Assembly: GCF_900217795.1 (NCBI RefSeq)
Contig: NZ_OBMQ01000003.1
Coordinates: forward strand, 62,001-126,000
Reading direction: 5' to 3'
Source of the DNA: Ureibacillus xyleni
GTDB taxonomy: Bacteria > Bacillota > Bacilli > Bacillales_A > Planococcaceae
DNA length: 64,000 nt
Position 1 is the stretch's first letter. Every line of letters starts with the position of its first letter. The notes under the pieces were generated by a model. It saw nothing but the letters and a program-made list of their open reading frames with translations. It did not search any database and had not been told where the DNA came from. Of this stretch, positions 39,372 to 48,755 are shown piece by piece. The position numbers and the translations under genes are program-made.

Positions 39372-39545
39372 ATTTTTACTCTCTTTTACTTTTTCTAATA
39401 CACAAAAATTCTGTTTTAACATGAATTTTTGCAAAATTGATACATTCAAGTTGACGAACAATCACATCTGTATTACATTTAAATAGAATCGATTCCATTG
39501 TTATATAACAATGAGCCACACTAATTTCTTTCTTAACATTATAAA

Positions 39546-39583
39546 ACCGAATAATAGCCATCTGCCAATGACTACTATTCGGT
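39546..39583. terminator. Bidirectional terminator between SDR and MFS genes
   Basis: ACCGAATAATAG pairs with CTACTATTCGGT around a 14-nt loop; T6 follows on the plus strand and TTTTAT on the minus strand. Confidence 0.8.
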
Positions 39584-39597
39584 CCTTTTTTGTCTTA

Positions 39598-40875
39598 TTA
39601 ATATGTAGTTGAGAGATCTCCAACTTTTTCTTTTTTGTCTTTTTCGATTTGTTTTTTCTTTTTATTCACTTCAGATCGAAGCAATAGTGAAATTAAAAGA
39701 GATACTGCAATTAGACCTGTAAAAATATAGAATACAGGGATATAGCTATTTGTCATATTTTTTACTGTGTTTACTAAGATTGGGCCAAAAATTCCACCTA
39801 GTGACCATGTTGTTAATAAATAACCATGAATTACACCAAGCTGTTTCGTACCGAATAAATCACTCGCATAGGCTGGTAAATTCGAGAAACCACCACCATA
39901 ACAACTAACTACTAGGAAGATGAAAACTTGGAATAATAATACGTTTGTTGTGAATGGTAATACTGCAAATGTAATAACTTGAATAACGAAAAAGATAACG
40001 AAAATATTTGGACGACCAATATAGTCAGAAACTGCTGCCCAAATAAGGCGTCCCCCACCATTAAACATTCCCATTAATCCAACCATCGCAGCAGCACCTG
40101 CAACCGATAATCCTACAATTTCCTGTGCCATTGGTGAAGCAACAGAAATCATCATAATACCAGCTGTAACATTCACTAAATGCATTGACCAAAGCATCCA
40201 GAAGTACTTAGTTTTCACTGCTTCTCGAGCTGTCATTTGCGCTAAATCTTGTTTCACTTTTGTTTTACCAGCTGTAGCTGCATTTTTCATTCCTTCTGGC
40301 ATATAACCTTGTACAGGAGGCGCAATATATGATGCCCCTAAAATCATTAAAACAAAGTATGAAGCTCCTAAAATAAAGTATGTAGTCGAAATTCCTACAC
40401 CTTCCATTAAGTTCGCTGCGACTGGTGCAGTGATTAATGCTCCAGATCCAAATCCTAAAACAGCCATACCTGTTGCTAAACCACGACGATCCGGGAACCA
40501 CTTAACTAATGTTGATACAGGTGCGATATAACCGATACCCATACCTAAACCACTAAGAAGTCCATATGTTAACCAATAAAGTACAACAGAATCCATTAAA
40601 ATTGCTACTCCAGCACCTGCTTGTCCTGCTCCAAATAGAACAGCTGCAACCATTGCTGATTTTCTAGGTCCTAATTTTTCTACTAAACTACCAAAAAGCG
40701 CTGCTGCAAAACCAGCTAGCCCCATCATAATCGTGAATGCCACAGTTACATTTGTTTCACTCCAACCCATCTCAGTAACAATTGGCAGTTTATATACACT
40801 ATAAGCGTAAGCCCCGCCAATCGACAGGTGGATTGCAATCGCCGAAAGTGCAATTAACCATCGATTTTTTTTCAT
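39598..40875 (-). CDS. MFS transporter of the oxalate/formate antiporter (OFA) family
   Basis: 425 residues with twelve membrane helices and an acidic/basic cytoplasmic tail. LSIGGAYAYSVYKLPIVTEM at the first helix, WLTYGLLSGLGMGIGYIAPV and GRLIWAAVSDYIGRPN match OFA members. These carry monocarboxylates or oxalate/formate, and the substrate cannot be fixed here. A small perfect palindrome lies upstream (40914-40926). A single-gene unit. Confidence 0.88.
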   Translation of the reverse strand: MKKNRWLIALSAIAIHLSIGGAYAYSVYKLPIVTEMGWSETNVTVAFTIMMGLAGFAAALFGSLVEKLGPRKSAMVAAVLFGAGQAGAGVAILMDSVVLYWLTYGLLSGLGMGIGYIAPVSTLVKWFPDRRGLATGMAVLGFGSGALITAPVAANLMEGVGISTTYFILGASYFVLMILGASYIAPPVQGYMPEGMKNAATAGKTKVKQDLAQMTAREAVKTKYFWMLWSMHLVNVTAGIMMISVASPMAQEIVGLSVAGAAAMVGLMGMFNGGGRLIWAAVSDYIGRPNIFVIFFVIQVITFAVLPFTTNVLLFQVFIFLVVSCYGGGFSNLPAYASDLFGTKQLGVIHGYLLTTWSLGGIFGPILVNTVKNMTNSYIPVFYIFTGLIAVSLLISLLLRSEVNKKKKQIEKDKKEKVGDLSTTY

Positions 40876-41387
40876 AATTTCTCTTTTACCCTCTTTCTTT
40901 CTAACTGTGAATAAGTTGTGACAACTACTTTATTAAGATAACATTTGGAAAATATGAAAATCAATAGTTTTTACGAAAAAAGTTATTTTTATAAAGCAGA
41001 TTTTTTCTACAAGAAACAGAAAATAATTATCTAAAAGGGAAAAACCAATCTCAAACTCATTATTCTGAAAATTAAAATCGACTATTATAAAATAATATAA
41101 TCATAAAATCATTTCACATTTCTAAGCTTATACAAACATTAACAACACTTTATCTACAATGATATTTGACGAGAAAAAAATTACATAACAAAGAAAATTA
41201 CGCACATTTTTTAGTTACTTTATTATTAAACAATAAAGTTAATGTTTATATTTATTATAAAATTAATGTTTTAAAATTATATTTAATTACCAATTAATTA
41301 CTACTCATTAATATATTGAAAAAGTTGCTTTCTTACCCTTTTTCGTTACAATCATTATAATTATTATACTTTTTTGCAAAATAAAAA
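40876..41387. other. Gene-free AT-rich stretch
   Basis: About 510 nt between the MFS and Usp genes. AGTTGTGACAACT at 40914-40926 is a 6-1-6 palindrome 40 nt upstream of the MFS start, a possible operator. The rest is very AT-rich with no credible ORF or RNA gene. Confidence 0.5.
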
Positions 41388-41426
41388 CACCTTCTAATGA
41401 TAGAACAAACTCTACATTAAAAGGTG
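41388..41426 (-). terminator. Terminator after the Usp gene
   Basis: CACCTTCTAATG pairs with CATTAAAAGGTG; TTTTTATTTT follows on the minus strand. Confidence 0.8.
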
Positions 41427-41437
41427 ATAATTTACTT

Positions 41438-41860
41438 TTATCGAACAATTAATACATCACATTTCGCTAAACGAACAATTCTTTCCGCAACTGAACCAAT
41501 AATCATCTTTTCAACTTGGTTCACACCCGTAGCACCACAAATGATTAGTTGAGTATCTAGTAATTGAGTTAAAATTTCTTTTGGTGAACCTGACTCTACT
41601 TTTGTTTCTACATTTTCAACACCTAAAGATTGTGCTTTCTTTTTTAATTCTTCAATCTTTTCAGTTCTATCTCTTTTTAATTGATCCGCGTATTTTAAAT
41701 CATAGGCAGCAATGGAACCAAATGATTTTGTATCAATTACATTTACTAATTGTAATGTTGCCCCATTATTTTTAGCGATTTCAACAGCACGTTCAAATGC
41801 CTTGATTGATTGTTCCGAAAAATCAATCGCAACGACGATATTTTTATAATTATTTACCAT
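41438..41860 (-). CDS. Universal stress protein (UspA family)
   Basis: 140 residues. NIVVAIDFSEQSIKAFERAV at the N-terminus; the ATP-binding loop GATGVNQVEKMIIGSVAERI follows the G-2x-G-9x-G(S/T) pattern; DVLIVR ends the protein. Cytoplasmic nucleotide-binding stress protein. Start ATG 41860 is 7 nt after AGGAGG; the longer reading includes that site inside the gene. Confidence 0.92.
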   Translation of the reverse strand: MVNNYKNIVVAIDFSEQSIKAFERAVEIAKNNGATLQLVNVIDTKSFGSIAAYDLKYADQLKRDRTEKIEELKKKAQSLGVENVETKVESGSPKEILTQLLDTQLIICGATGVNQVEKMIIGSVAERIVRLAKCDVLIVR

Positions 41861-42013
41861 AATCATCCTCCTCTTATTAAACAAATCATATTCGATTTTT
41901 AAGCATTAGACAACAAATCCTTTATAAAGACTATCATTGTATATTAAAAGCATTCTTACAAATAATAAGAGCGGTGTTAAAAACACTATAACAACGATGT
42001 GGAGGGATTTGTA

Positions 42014-42190
42014 ATGAATAATTTTCGTGAAGGCTTAATCCCTACTGTATTAGGGTCAGCTGTTACCGCCGCTGGATACGCAATGAAACAAAAAAGTGGA
42101 TCTAACAAAATGTTAGCAAACACCATTTTCGGATTCGGCTTAGCACATATTGTGTTAGGTGCAATTGACCTTGTCGAGCATCGTCGTTAG
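42014..42190 (+). CDS. Small conserved-looking membrane protein, unknown
   Basis: 58 residues with two Gly/Ala-rich hydrophobic segments (LIPTVLGSAVTAAGYAMK; IFGFGLAHIVLGAIDLVEHR). Start ATG 42014, 7 nt after GGAGGG; an upstream in-frame ATG precedes that site. A strong terminator follows directly. Family not recognised. Confidence 0.7.
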   Translation: MNNFREGLIPTVLGSAVTAAGYAMKQKSGSNKMLANTIFGFGLAHIVLGAIDLVEHRR

Positions 42191-42193
42191 TTT

Positions 42194-42225
42194 AGAAGAG
42201 CACATTTTCGTGCTCTTCTTTTTTT
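42194..42225 (+). terminator. Terminator of the 58-residue membrane protein gene
   Basis: AGAAGAGCAC pairs with GTGCTCTTCT around a 6-nt loop, then T7. Confidence 0.92.
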
Positions 42226-42328
42226 GCCCCAAAGTAGTCATTTTCTCCCTCTTACTCTTTTAGTTCCTTCAACATTAGAAACCATATATTGAAAATTGTT
42301 ACAATAGAATAAAAATCGAGGTGAACGT

Positions 42329-42595
42329 ATGGGTGAACTAATCGGGAACTTCATAGCAGTTATATTTTTCATATTAATGAGTTACTTCGTCATCTTACTA
42401 ATCGTTCGTTTCATTAGTAACGTAATTTATTTTTTCAAATGGATGAAGATGACACCTCGTGAACGTGAAAAAGAATGGAGACGTAAGAAGAGAAGAAAAA
42501 GTAGTGCTGATTCTGGTTCATCCGATTCGTTTTGGTCTTTTGACACTAGCAGTTCGGACAGTGGAGGAAGCGATGGTGGAGGGGGATGTGACTAA
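42329..42595 (+). CDS. Small membrane protein with Ser/Gly-rich tail
   Basis: 88 residues. One long hydrophobic stretch (about 5-35, IAVIFFILMSYFVILLIVRF), then a strongly basic segment (PREREKEWRRKKRRK) and a Ser/Asp/Gly tail ending GGSDGGGGCD. The layout fits a single- or double-pass membrane protein with a cytoplasmic basic face. Ribosome site GAGGTG. Unknown function. Confidence 0.65.
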   Translation: MGELIGNFIAVIFFILMSYFVILLIVRFISNVIYFFKWMKMTPREREKEWRRKKRRKSSADSGSSDSFWSFDTSSSDSGGSDGGGGCD

Positions 42596-42717
42596 TCATT
42601 ACGATTCTATCAAATAAATAGATCCTACTTTCAACTTTCAACTAATCTATTTGCCCTTTTCCTCTCTCTATTTTTACATATTTTATAATAATAATTACGG
42701 TAAATAGAGGTGTTAAG

Positions 42718-42978
42718 ATGGCCCGATTGAAGTTAGGTTTTTGTTATCCTGGTTACCGTTATTGTGGGCCTGGTTGCAGTGGACCTGGAGCACCAACGAA
42801 CCCAGTAGATACTTGTTGCATGTACCATGATGAATGTTACTTATACTATGGAGATAAAAAATATTGCGATGAACTTTTTCAATATTGCTTATATCCATAT
42901 ATCAACCCCTATAGCAAAATGGGGAGAGATGCAAGAGTGTTCTCGAGAGCCATTCATTTAAAGAATTTCTTTTTTTAA
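42718..42978 (+). CDS. Phospholipase A2-like miniprotein
   Basis: 86 residues, seven Cys in the first 65. YCGPGCSGPG resembles the calcium-binding loop and DTCCMYHDECY the catalytic His-Asp helix of secreted phospholipases A2 (CCxxHDxC). It is far shorter than animal enzymes, which are about 120 residues, and no signal peptide is visible. Hydrolysis at sn-2 of phospholipids is predicted only from the motifs. Ribosome site AGAGGTG before ATG 42718. An own terminator follows. Confidence 0.75.
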   Translation: MARLKLGFCYPGYRYCGPGCSGPGAPTNPVDTCCMYHDECYLYYGDKKYCDELFQYCLYPYINPYSKMGRDARVFSRAIHLKNFFF

Positions 42979-42991
42979 TAATTCTCTTTAT

Positions 42992-43020
42992 AAAGCCCTC
43001 TCTTATTTGGAAAGGGCTTT
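42992..43020. terminator. Terminator between the phospholipase-like and ribA genes
   Basis: AAAGCCCT pairs with AGGGCTTT, with T tracts; genes converge here. Confidence 0.8.
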
Positions 43021-43025
43021 TTCAA

Positions 43026-43781
43026 TTAATCATTACAACATGTTCCATCTTCATTTAAATGTCCTGAACGGTTAATTTTTGTTTCCAAGTAATTTTTATT
43101 GTATTCAGAAACATCTCCCCATAACTGCTTTCTCCCAGCTACAGGTAAACCGGATGCTTGCAATGCTTCTATCTTTTTTGGGTTGTTTGTAATTAATGTC
43201 ACTGGTTTCTCTCTTAATGCATGTAATACACGAATCGCATCATCATAATTTCTGGAATCGTTGACGAATCCAAGCATATGGTTTGCATCTACGGTATCGT
43301 AGCCGTTTTCTTGCAAAATATAAGCCAATGCTTTACTGAATAATCCAATCCCTCTTCCCTCATGATTTGCTAAATAGAACAATGCACCTGTGCCATGTTC
43401 TACAATCATTTTCATCGATTCTTTTAATTGGTAACCACAATCACAACGTTTACTACCAAAAATATCACCTGTATGGCAAATAGAATGCATACGAATAATT
43501 GCATCATCACCATTTTCAAAGTCGCCGTAAGCAAGTACGCTCGATTGCTGCATTTCTGCTAAATTTACTGATGATAGCTTATCAATAATCCTTTCAAAAT
43601 CCTCCGTTACTTCTTCACAATTTAACCAACAATACCAATGAAACGTAACTGTTTCACCGTATAAATTAACTGGTAATTGTACCGGCCCTACTAAATAGAT
43701 GGCACCTTCTTCTGTGTGAATCAGCTTAATTTTTTCTTCCAAAATAGACATCACTTTACTATTTAATTTTGCTTGTGCCAA
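43026..43781 (-). CDS. ribA: GTP cyclohydrolase II
   Basis: 251 residues. RMHSICHTGDIFGSKRCDCG holds the three-Cys zinc site; NHEGRGIGLFSKALAYILQ and TNNPKKIEAL complete the signature. Opens GTP to the first pyrimidine of riboflavin synthesis. It is a single-domain form without the RibB (DHBP synthase) half, and no other rib genes are near, so it may be a second copy. Start TTG 43781 is 8 nt after GGAGG. Confidence 0.92.
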   Translation of the reverse strand: MAQAKLNSKVMSILEEKIKLIHTEEGAIYLVGPVQLPVNLYGETVTFHWYCWLNCEEVTEDFERIIDKLSSVNLAEMQQSSVLAYGDFENGDDAIIRMHSICHTGDIFGSKRCDCGYQLKESMKMIVEHGTGALFYLANHEGRGIGLFSKALAYILQENGYDTVDANHMLGFVNDSRNYDDAIRVLHALREKPVTLITNNPKKIEALQASGLPVAGRKQLWGDVSEYNKNYLETKINRSGHLNEDGTCCND

Positions 43782-43926
43782 TGCGGATTCCTCCCTCTTT
43801 GCTGTTAGTTTGGTTACTTTAGAAAAATTTATGTTTCTTTAAAATCAAACGGTCATAAGAGTATTCAGTTAAAAATTATGGTGATATACTATGAAATACA
43901 TATATAGAGAAAATGAGGTAAAAATT

Positions 43927-44952
43927 ATGAAATATAGTTTTCGAAATGATTATAGTGAGTTATGCCATCCTGAAATTTTATCCGCCCTTATAGCTGCTCA
44001 AAACGAACAAAATATTGGGTACGGTCTAGATATACATACTGAAAATGCGAAACGACTTATACAAGAAAAGTTACAAAGCAACAATTGTGATATTCACTTT
44101 GTAACAGGTGGAACGCAAGCAAATGCTACAATCATCTCGCATATTTTACGTCCTTATGAAGCGGTATTAAGTTGTGAATCTGGACATATTAATGTTCATG
44201 AAACAGGTGCTATCGAAGGAACAGGACACAAAGTATATACGGTTGCTGGGCAAGATGGAAAATTATCACCTACTGATATCATCAATGCACTTACATATCA
44301 CACCGATGAGCATATGGTGAAAATCGGAGTCGTTTATGTATCCCAATCAACTGAAGTTGGAACAGTATATAGTGTTGCTGAACTAAAAGCTTTATATGAA
44401 TGCTGTAAGGAAAACAACCTTTACTTATTTATTGATGGTGCGCGTCTATCAAGTGGACTAGCCGCAAGTGATGTCGAGTTCCATATGTTAAAAGATCTTT
44501 GCGATGTGATGTATGTCGGTGGAACGAAAATCGGAATGATGAGCGGTGAAGCCATTGTGCTGTTTAACGAGCAATTAAAACCATATTTCCGTTATCATAT
44601 TAAAAATAGAACAGCAATGCTTGCGAAAGGCTTTGCAATCGGAATACAGTTTGAACGAGCGTTTCAAGATAATCTTTATTTTGAGATGGGAAAACATGAA
44701 AACGAACTAGCTCATTTTCTAAGTCATGAACTAAAATCATTAGGCGTTCCTTTATTAAGCGAATCTCCAACGAATCAAATCTTCCCTATTTTAAGTAAAG
44801 AAGAAATTGAAGAATTAAAAGAACTGTATGATTTTGAAATTTGGGGAGAAGTAGAAGATAAAATTGCCATCCGTTTTGTTACTTCATGGGCAACAACAAA
44901 AGAGGCTTGCATTGAACTAATTGAAGATGTTAAGAATGTAATTTCTAAATAA
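43927..44952 (+). CDS. Low-specificity threonine aldolase-like PLP enzyme
   Basis: 341 residues, fold-type I PLP enzyme. FRNDYSELCHPEILSAL at the N-terminus and HFVTGGTQANATIISHILR for PLP phosphate binding; HETGAIEGTGHK, then LFIDGARLSSGLA with the PLP Asp, and YVGGTKIGMMSGEA with the Schiff-base Lys. Splits L-threonine and related beta-hydroxy amino acids to glycine and an aldehyde. Start ATG 43927 after GAGGT; an ATG 36 nt upstream has no ribosome site. Confidence 0.85.
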   Translation: MKYSFRNDYSELCHPEILSALIAAQNEQNIGYGLDIHTENAKRLIQEKLQSNNCDIHFVTGGTQANATIISHILRPYEAVLSCESGHINVHETGAIEGTGHKVYTVAGQDGKLSPTDIINALTYHTDEHMVKIGVVYVSQSTEVGTVYSVAELKALYECCKENNLYLFIDGARLSSGLAASDVEFHMLKDLCDVMYVGGTKIGMMSGEAIVLFNEQLKPYFRYHIKNRTAMLAKGFAIGIQFERAFQDNLYFEMGKHENELAHFLSHELKSLGVPLLSESPTNQIFPILSKEEIEELKELYDFEIWGEVEDKIAIRFVTSWATTKEACIELIEDVKNVISK

Positions 44953-44958
44953 ATGAAT

Positions 44959-44999
44959 AAAATCTTCCTAATTCTTATATAAAGAAAAAGGAAGATTTT
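44959..44999. terminator. Bidirectional terminator between aldolase-like and YdcF-like genes
   Basis: AAAATCTTCCT pairs perfectly with AGGAAGATTTT; T6 follows on the plus strand. The stem abuts the stop codon of the minus-strand gene. Confidence 0.85.
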
Positions 45000-45572
45000 T
45001 TATTTGCCTACAATATAAGTTTTTAATAAAGCTAAACGTTCCCGGATATGGGATTTTGCAGCCACGCTTCGAGGCGTTTTTGCTGCTAACACATCTGCTT
45101 TTAAACCAACAACATCGGCTAGAAATTTCGCCCTTGCTAAATGGTAGTCATTGGAAACAATCGTAATGTGATTAACTCCTTCTGGTAAATAGTCTTTTGA
45201 AAATAGTAAATTCTCATAAGTAGAAGTTGATTTTTCTTCCAATTGTATTCTTAATGGGTCAATCCCCGCATCAATTAAATATTGTGCCATAACGGATGCT
45301 TCTGTTGCTGGTTCATCGATTCCCTGTCCTCCTGAAACAATAACTTGAACATGCTTATGAGTTTGCAAATATTCCACCGCAACATCTAATCGGTTTTGTA
45401 ACGAAAGTGAAGGATTTCCGTTTGGCTTAATTTTAGCACCTAAAATAATTAAATAATCATTAGAACCATCTGCAACTGGTGTTTTGCCATTCTCAATTTT
45501 TTCACCGAGCCAAGAATATCCGCTTCCTAATATTAAAAGGAATACGATTCCCCCGCCAAACCAAAATTTCAT
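45000..45572 (-). CDS. YdcF/DUF218 family membrane-anchored protein
   Basis: 190 residues with an N-terminal membrane segment (FWFGGGIVFLLILGSGYSW). DYLIILGAKIKPNGNPSLSL, VSGGQGIDEPATEASVMAQY and STSTYENLLFSKDYL are the DUF218 blocks. Relatives (YdcF, SanA, ElyC) act at the cell envelope and precise chemistry is unclear. Ribosome site AGAGGTGAG. Confidence 0.85.
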   Translation of the reverse strand: MKFWFGGGIVFLLILGSGYSWLGEKIENGKTPVADGSNDYLIILGAKIKPNGNPSLSLQNRLDVAVEYLQTHKHVQVIVSGGQGIDEPATEASVMAQYLIDAGIDPLRIQLEEKSTSTYENLLFSKDYLPEGVNHITIVSNDYHLARAKFLADVVGLKADVLAAKTPRSVAAKSHIRERLALLKTYIVGK

Positions 45573-45634
45573 ATACTCACCTCTTACCTCTATTAAACGA
45601 ATAAGAAGAGGAAAGGGTTCATACTTTTTCCAAT

Positions 45635-47227
45635 TTATTCAATTTCAACAAAACGTAGTAACTGATGTATTAAATCTGGCATTTCATAAAAGCCGCTTTT
45701 TATATGCAAACGCTCTGATACTTGATGTGCGTCTTTACCATATGGCCCTAAGTTCATTACGGGTGCATTAAATTTTGCAATATGCTCAAAAGGTATATCG
45801 TAAGTTCGGTTCCATACTGGTGTATTTTCTTCATACGCTTTCCAACCATTATTATCCATTAGCTGACAATAACTCAAATCACATATTCCATTAAAATAAT
45901 GTACTTGTTGTAATGGAATATCATACTGTTGTGAAGCCTTTAAAACTACTTCAATCGCTTTTTTCGCTAGCGGATGATCACTTGAATTCACAGCTGGATA
46001 AAATGGTGGTACAAATAACACCACGACTGCTGGAGCTAACTCCTGACATTGAATCATCAATTTATCTGCAATATAGAACGATTGGTCACGCTCATCTAAA
46101 TTTGGAAGAGCTATTACTCCTTCAATTAGCTGCTCCACGTGGGATTTGCCTAATTTTTTTGTCGCATACTCTAGAAGTTCACTATATCGAATCGTTCGTA
46201 TCTCACCGATTGGACTAATTTTCATTTTTGCACAAACTTCATCATACCGCGCTTGGCACTTCTCCATGGCCTTTTTCGTTACATTTTCAAACATATTGAA
46301 TATTTCAGATGCACTTCTTTTCATTAAGAAGACATTGTACATCGCTACTGCTCGATATGGCGTTTGTGTAGAATATTGATCTTTTAAATCCTGTAATTTT
46401 AAAGCGACAGGAAGCGGAGTCGTTTCACCATAAACTGTTTCACAGAAAGTATCGTTCCATTCCATTTCTATTTCCAAATAGGCGCTCATAAAGGGTGCAC
46501 TGATGCCCTTTAACGGTTCACCAACATGGGTTTCCTTTCCATAAAATAACGCTGCCGGCATTACCTTACCTATTGAACCTGTATAAATATATTCCTTTGT
46601 ATCATAGGGCCCTTGAGAAAAGGATGGTTCACTATTCAAAAATAGACAAATATCTAAATCGTGTTGTTCTGCAACTTCCCCAATATGTTTTACTGCAACA
46701 CGCATACCAGCTGAACTTACTTCTTCGTCCGGTACGGTAACTAACAGTAAATTTAACGCCCACTCTTCTTCTATTGCTCGTTCTAAAACTTGCATATGAA
46801 GGGCAAGACCAATTTTCATATCCATTACTCCACGACCGAACAAGTAATCACCCGTTTTCAGATCGTTTTGTGCCTGCTCATTTAGCATCCATTTCGCTTC
46901 TTGAAATGCTTGTGTAATCATTTCAGGCTCCGTCGCAAGCGGCATAAGAGCACCATATTCTTCAATTTGGACCGTGTCGAAATGGCTAATAAGTACAACT
47001 GTCTTTTTGGCGTTCGGATGCTTATACATGGCAGAAAGTACCTGTCTTCCACCTTCAACATCAACGGTTTGTAAATAGTGAGGATTGGAATTGAAATAAG
47101 GCAATAATTGAAATTTTGCATACAGCTTTTGTGAAAATTCCTGTTCACCTTTTGTTAATGTTTGACTTTCCCAACGTACAAGCTCGTATAGTAATGATTT
47201 TAATTTTTCTGGAGTATCCCATTTCAT
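45635..47227 (-). CDS. rocB: RocB-like M20 family peptidase
   Basis: 530 residues. The M20 zinc-peptidase pattern is present: VLISHFDTVQIEEYG (first His-Asp), LFGRGVMDMKIGLALHMQV (bridging Asp), and TVPDEEVSSAGMRVA with the catalytic Glu. Length and the C-terminal PVMNLGPYGKDAHQVSERL with the last His match RocB of the B. subtilis arginine-utilisation regulon, whose substrate is not firmly known. No other roc gene is nearby. Start ATG 47227 after AAAGGATG. Confidence 0.85.
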   Translation of the reverse strand: MKWDTPEKLKSLLYELVRWESQTLTKGEQEFSQKLYAKFQLLPYFNSNPHYLQTVDVEGGRQVLSAMYKHPNAKKTVVLISHFDTVQIEEYGALMPLATEPEMITQAFQEAKWMLNEQAQNDLKTGDYLFGRGVMDMKIGLALHMQVLERAIEEEWALNLLLVTVPDEEVSSAGMRVAVKHIGEVAEQHDLDICLFLNSEPSFSQGPYDTKEYIYTGSIGKVMPAALFYGKETHVGEPLKGISAPFMSAYLEIEMEWNDTFCETVYGETTPLPVALKLQDLKDQYSTQTPYRAVAMYNVFLMKRSASEIFNMFENVTKKAMEKCQARYDEVCAKMKISPIGEIRTIRYSELLEYATKKLGKSHVEQLIEGVIALPNLDERDQSFYIADKLMIQCQELAPAVVVLFVPPFYPAVNSSDHPLAKKAIEVVLKASQQYDIPLQQVHYFNGICDLSYCQLMDNNGWKAYEENTPVWNRTYDIPFEHIAKFNAPVMNLGPYGKDAHQVSERLHIKSGFYEMPDLIHQLLRFVEIE

Positions 47228-47443
47228 CGTATCATCCTTTACTCGAAGATATTTTGAATACCCGTAAACAATTCCTTAAACTATCATTAGCCATTTAACG
47301 ATAGTGTTAACATTACAAATAGTGGAATTCGTTTAATTTTACAGAAAACCTTATAGAGGTACAAATATTTGAATTTAGATTGGTTGCAATATGAATATGG
47401 ATATGTTGTAAAATGAGTTGGATAACATTTAAGGAGTTGCTTT

Positions 47444-47833
47444 ATGATGGAATTTTCTTGGGAGATCGTCTTACAAAAGATAAGCGAAAAAATTTCAAAG
47501 CCAAGTTTCGAAACATGGTTCAAACCTACAGTAGCTGAACTCAACTCTAATACTTTGACTATTTATGCCCCTAATTCTTTTGCGAGAGATTGGTTAGAAA
47601 CACATTATGAAGAAATGATTGGTAATGTTACAGAAGAAATCTTCAGTAAACCATTTGAAATCATCATCACGAATAGAGATAATGCGAATGCGGAGAGAAA
47701 AAGTAAAACAGAGTCAGTTTCAACTTCCAACACTACTTACGATTTATTGATTAATCAAAACAAACTCTTACAAGAAAAAATGGAAGAACTCGAAAAGCGT
47801 ATACAACTACTTGAACAAAGGTTAGAACATTAA
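47444..47833 (+). CDS. Stand-alone DnaA N-terminal (domain I)-like protein
   Basis: 129 residues. Residues about 3-75 closely follow DnaA domain I: WEIVLQKISEKISKPSFETW, then FKPTVAELNSNTLTIYAPN and FARDWLETHYEEMI. DnaA domain I self-associates and docks the helicase and regulators. No AAA+ or DNA-binding domain follows; instead come a Ser/Thr linker and a short Leu-heptad coiled coil (about 100-128, LLQEKMEELEKRIQLLEQRL). The product could oligomerise and compete with or bridge DnaA (inference). Ribosome site AAGGAG 7 nt before ATG 47444. A single-gene unit, divergent from rocB. Confidence 0.82.
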   Translation: MMEFSWEIVLQKISEKISKPSFETWFKPTVAELNSNTLTIYAPNSFARDWLETHYEEMIGNVTEEIFSKPFEIIITNRDNANAERKSKTESVSTSNTTYDLLINQNKLLQEKMEELEKRIQLLEQRLEH

Positions 47834-47952
47834 AATTTGCGCTCTCGATATACGACTTAACCAAAATTATGTGAAAACTTCCGTGAAAATACCTATAATT
47901 CGCACTTATTTACAATTAAGTCCGATGTGCTTTTTGGTATTATTATAAAAAT

Positions 47953-47975
47953 AAGCTCAGAGTAATTCTGAGCTT
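47953..47975 (-). terminator. Terminator after the methyltransferase gene
   Basis: AAGCTCAGA pairs with TCTGAGCTT around a short loop; TTTTTATAAT follows on the minus strand. Confidence 0.88.
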
Positions 47976-47981
47976 AAATCG

Positions 47982-48689
47982 TTATTGACCTTTCCTAGCT
48001 ACAATAATCATTGCCTTTGAATCCACAGAATATTGTTCACCTTTAAAACTTCCCATTATCTCTACATTTTCAAAGTGTAGTTTATTAATAATCGTAATTA
48101 ATTGTTTTGATGTAACTGGAAATAGAGCAATCGTATTTTCAGTTTCCAAATCCTCACCCTTTAACTTTGTAGTAAAAAGAATATGATCCTCTTTTTTCAT
48201 ATAATTGCGTGTGAATGTGAAATCTTCTTTTTCAATGACAGGAAACGAAAAGTTATCATTTGATAAAACTTGGTCATAATTAACAAGTTGAAGAATCAAT
48301 TTTCCACCGGGATTTAGTTTATTAATACACTTCTCTAAAAAGTCTTCAATTTCCTTTAAATTTTGCAAATGAGGTAACGTGTTGCCAATACAAAGGATGC
48401 CATCAAAAGAACCGTTGATTAGATTTATTTCTAGCATGGTTTGAGTGTAGATAGCTAAACGGCTCTCTTTTGCTTTTGAACGAATCCATTCTACCATTTC
48501 TTGATCTGGCTCGGATGCTGATACATTATACCCCTCGTTTGCTAATGCGATGGCCATATTCCCTGTTCCTGCCCCAATATCTAGGATTGATTCCCCTTTT
48601 TGAAAATGATTTGCAACAAAGTTCAAAGCAACTGGATTTAACGGAAAAATCCGATCATAGTAGGATGCAAAGGATTGGTAAAAGGACAT
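47982..48689 (-). CDS. Class I SAM-dependent methyltransferase
   Basis: 235 residues. SILDIGAGTGNMAIALANEG is motif I; VSASEPDQEMVEWIRSK follows with the acidic residue that binds SAM ribose; FDGILCIGNTLPHL and KLNPGGKLILQLVNY are motifs II/III. The substrate is unknown; it may be a small molecule or rRNA/protein. Ribosome site AAAGGAG before ATG 48689. Confidence 0.85.
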   Translation of the reverse strand: MSFYQSFASYYDRIFPLNPVALNFVANHFQKGESILDIGAGTGNMAIALANEGYNVSASEPDQEMVEWIRSKAKESRLAIYTQTMLEINLINGSFDGILCIGNTLPHLQNLKEIEDFLEKCINKLNPGGKLILQLVNYDQVLSNDNFSFPVIEKEDFTFTRNYMKKEDHILFTTKLKGEDLETENTIALFPVTSKQLITIINKLHFENVEIMGSFKGEQYSVDSKAMIIVARKGQ

Positions 48690-48755
48690 GGATAATACTC
48701 CTTTAATGAATTTATCCGTTTATTATTAACTGATAAAAATTATCCATACAGTTTT

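Noticed and set aside
40914-40926. AGTTGTGACAACT palindrome as a Rex or Fnr operator
   Set aside because: Does not match either consensus well; kept only as an unassigned palindrome.
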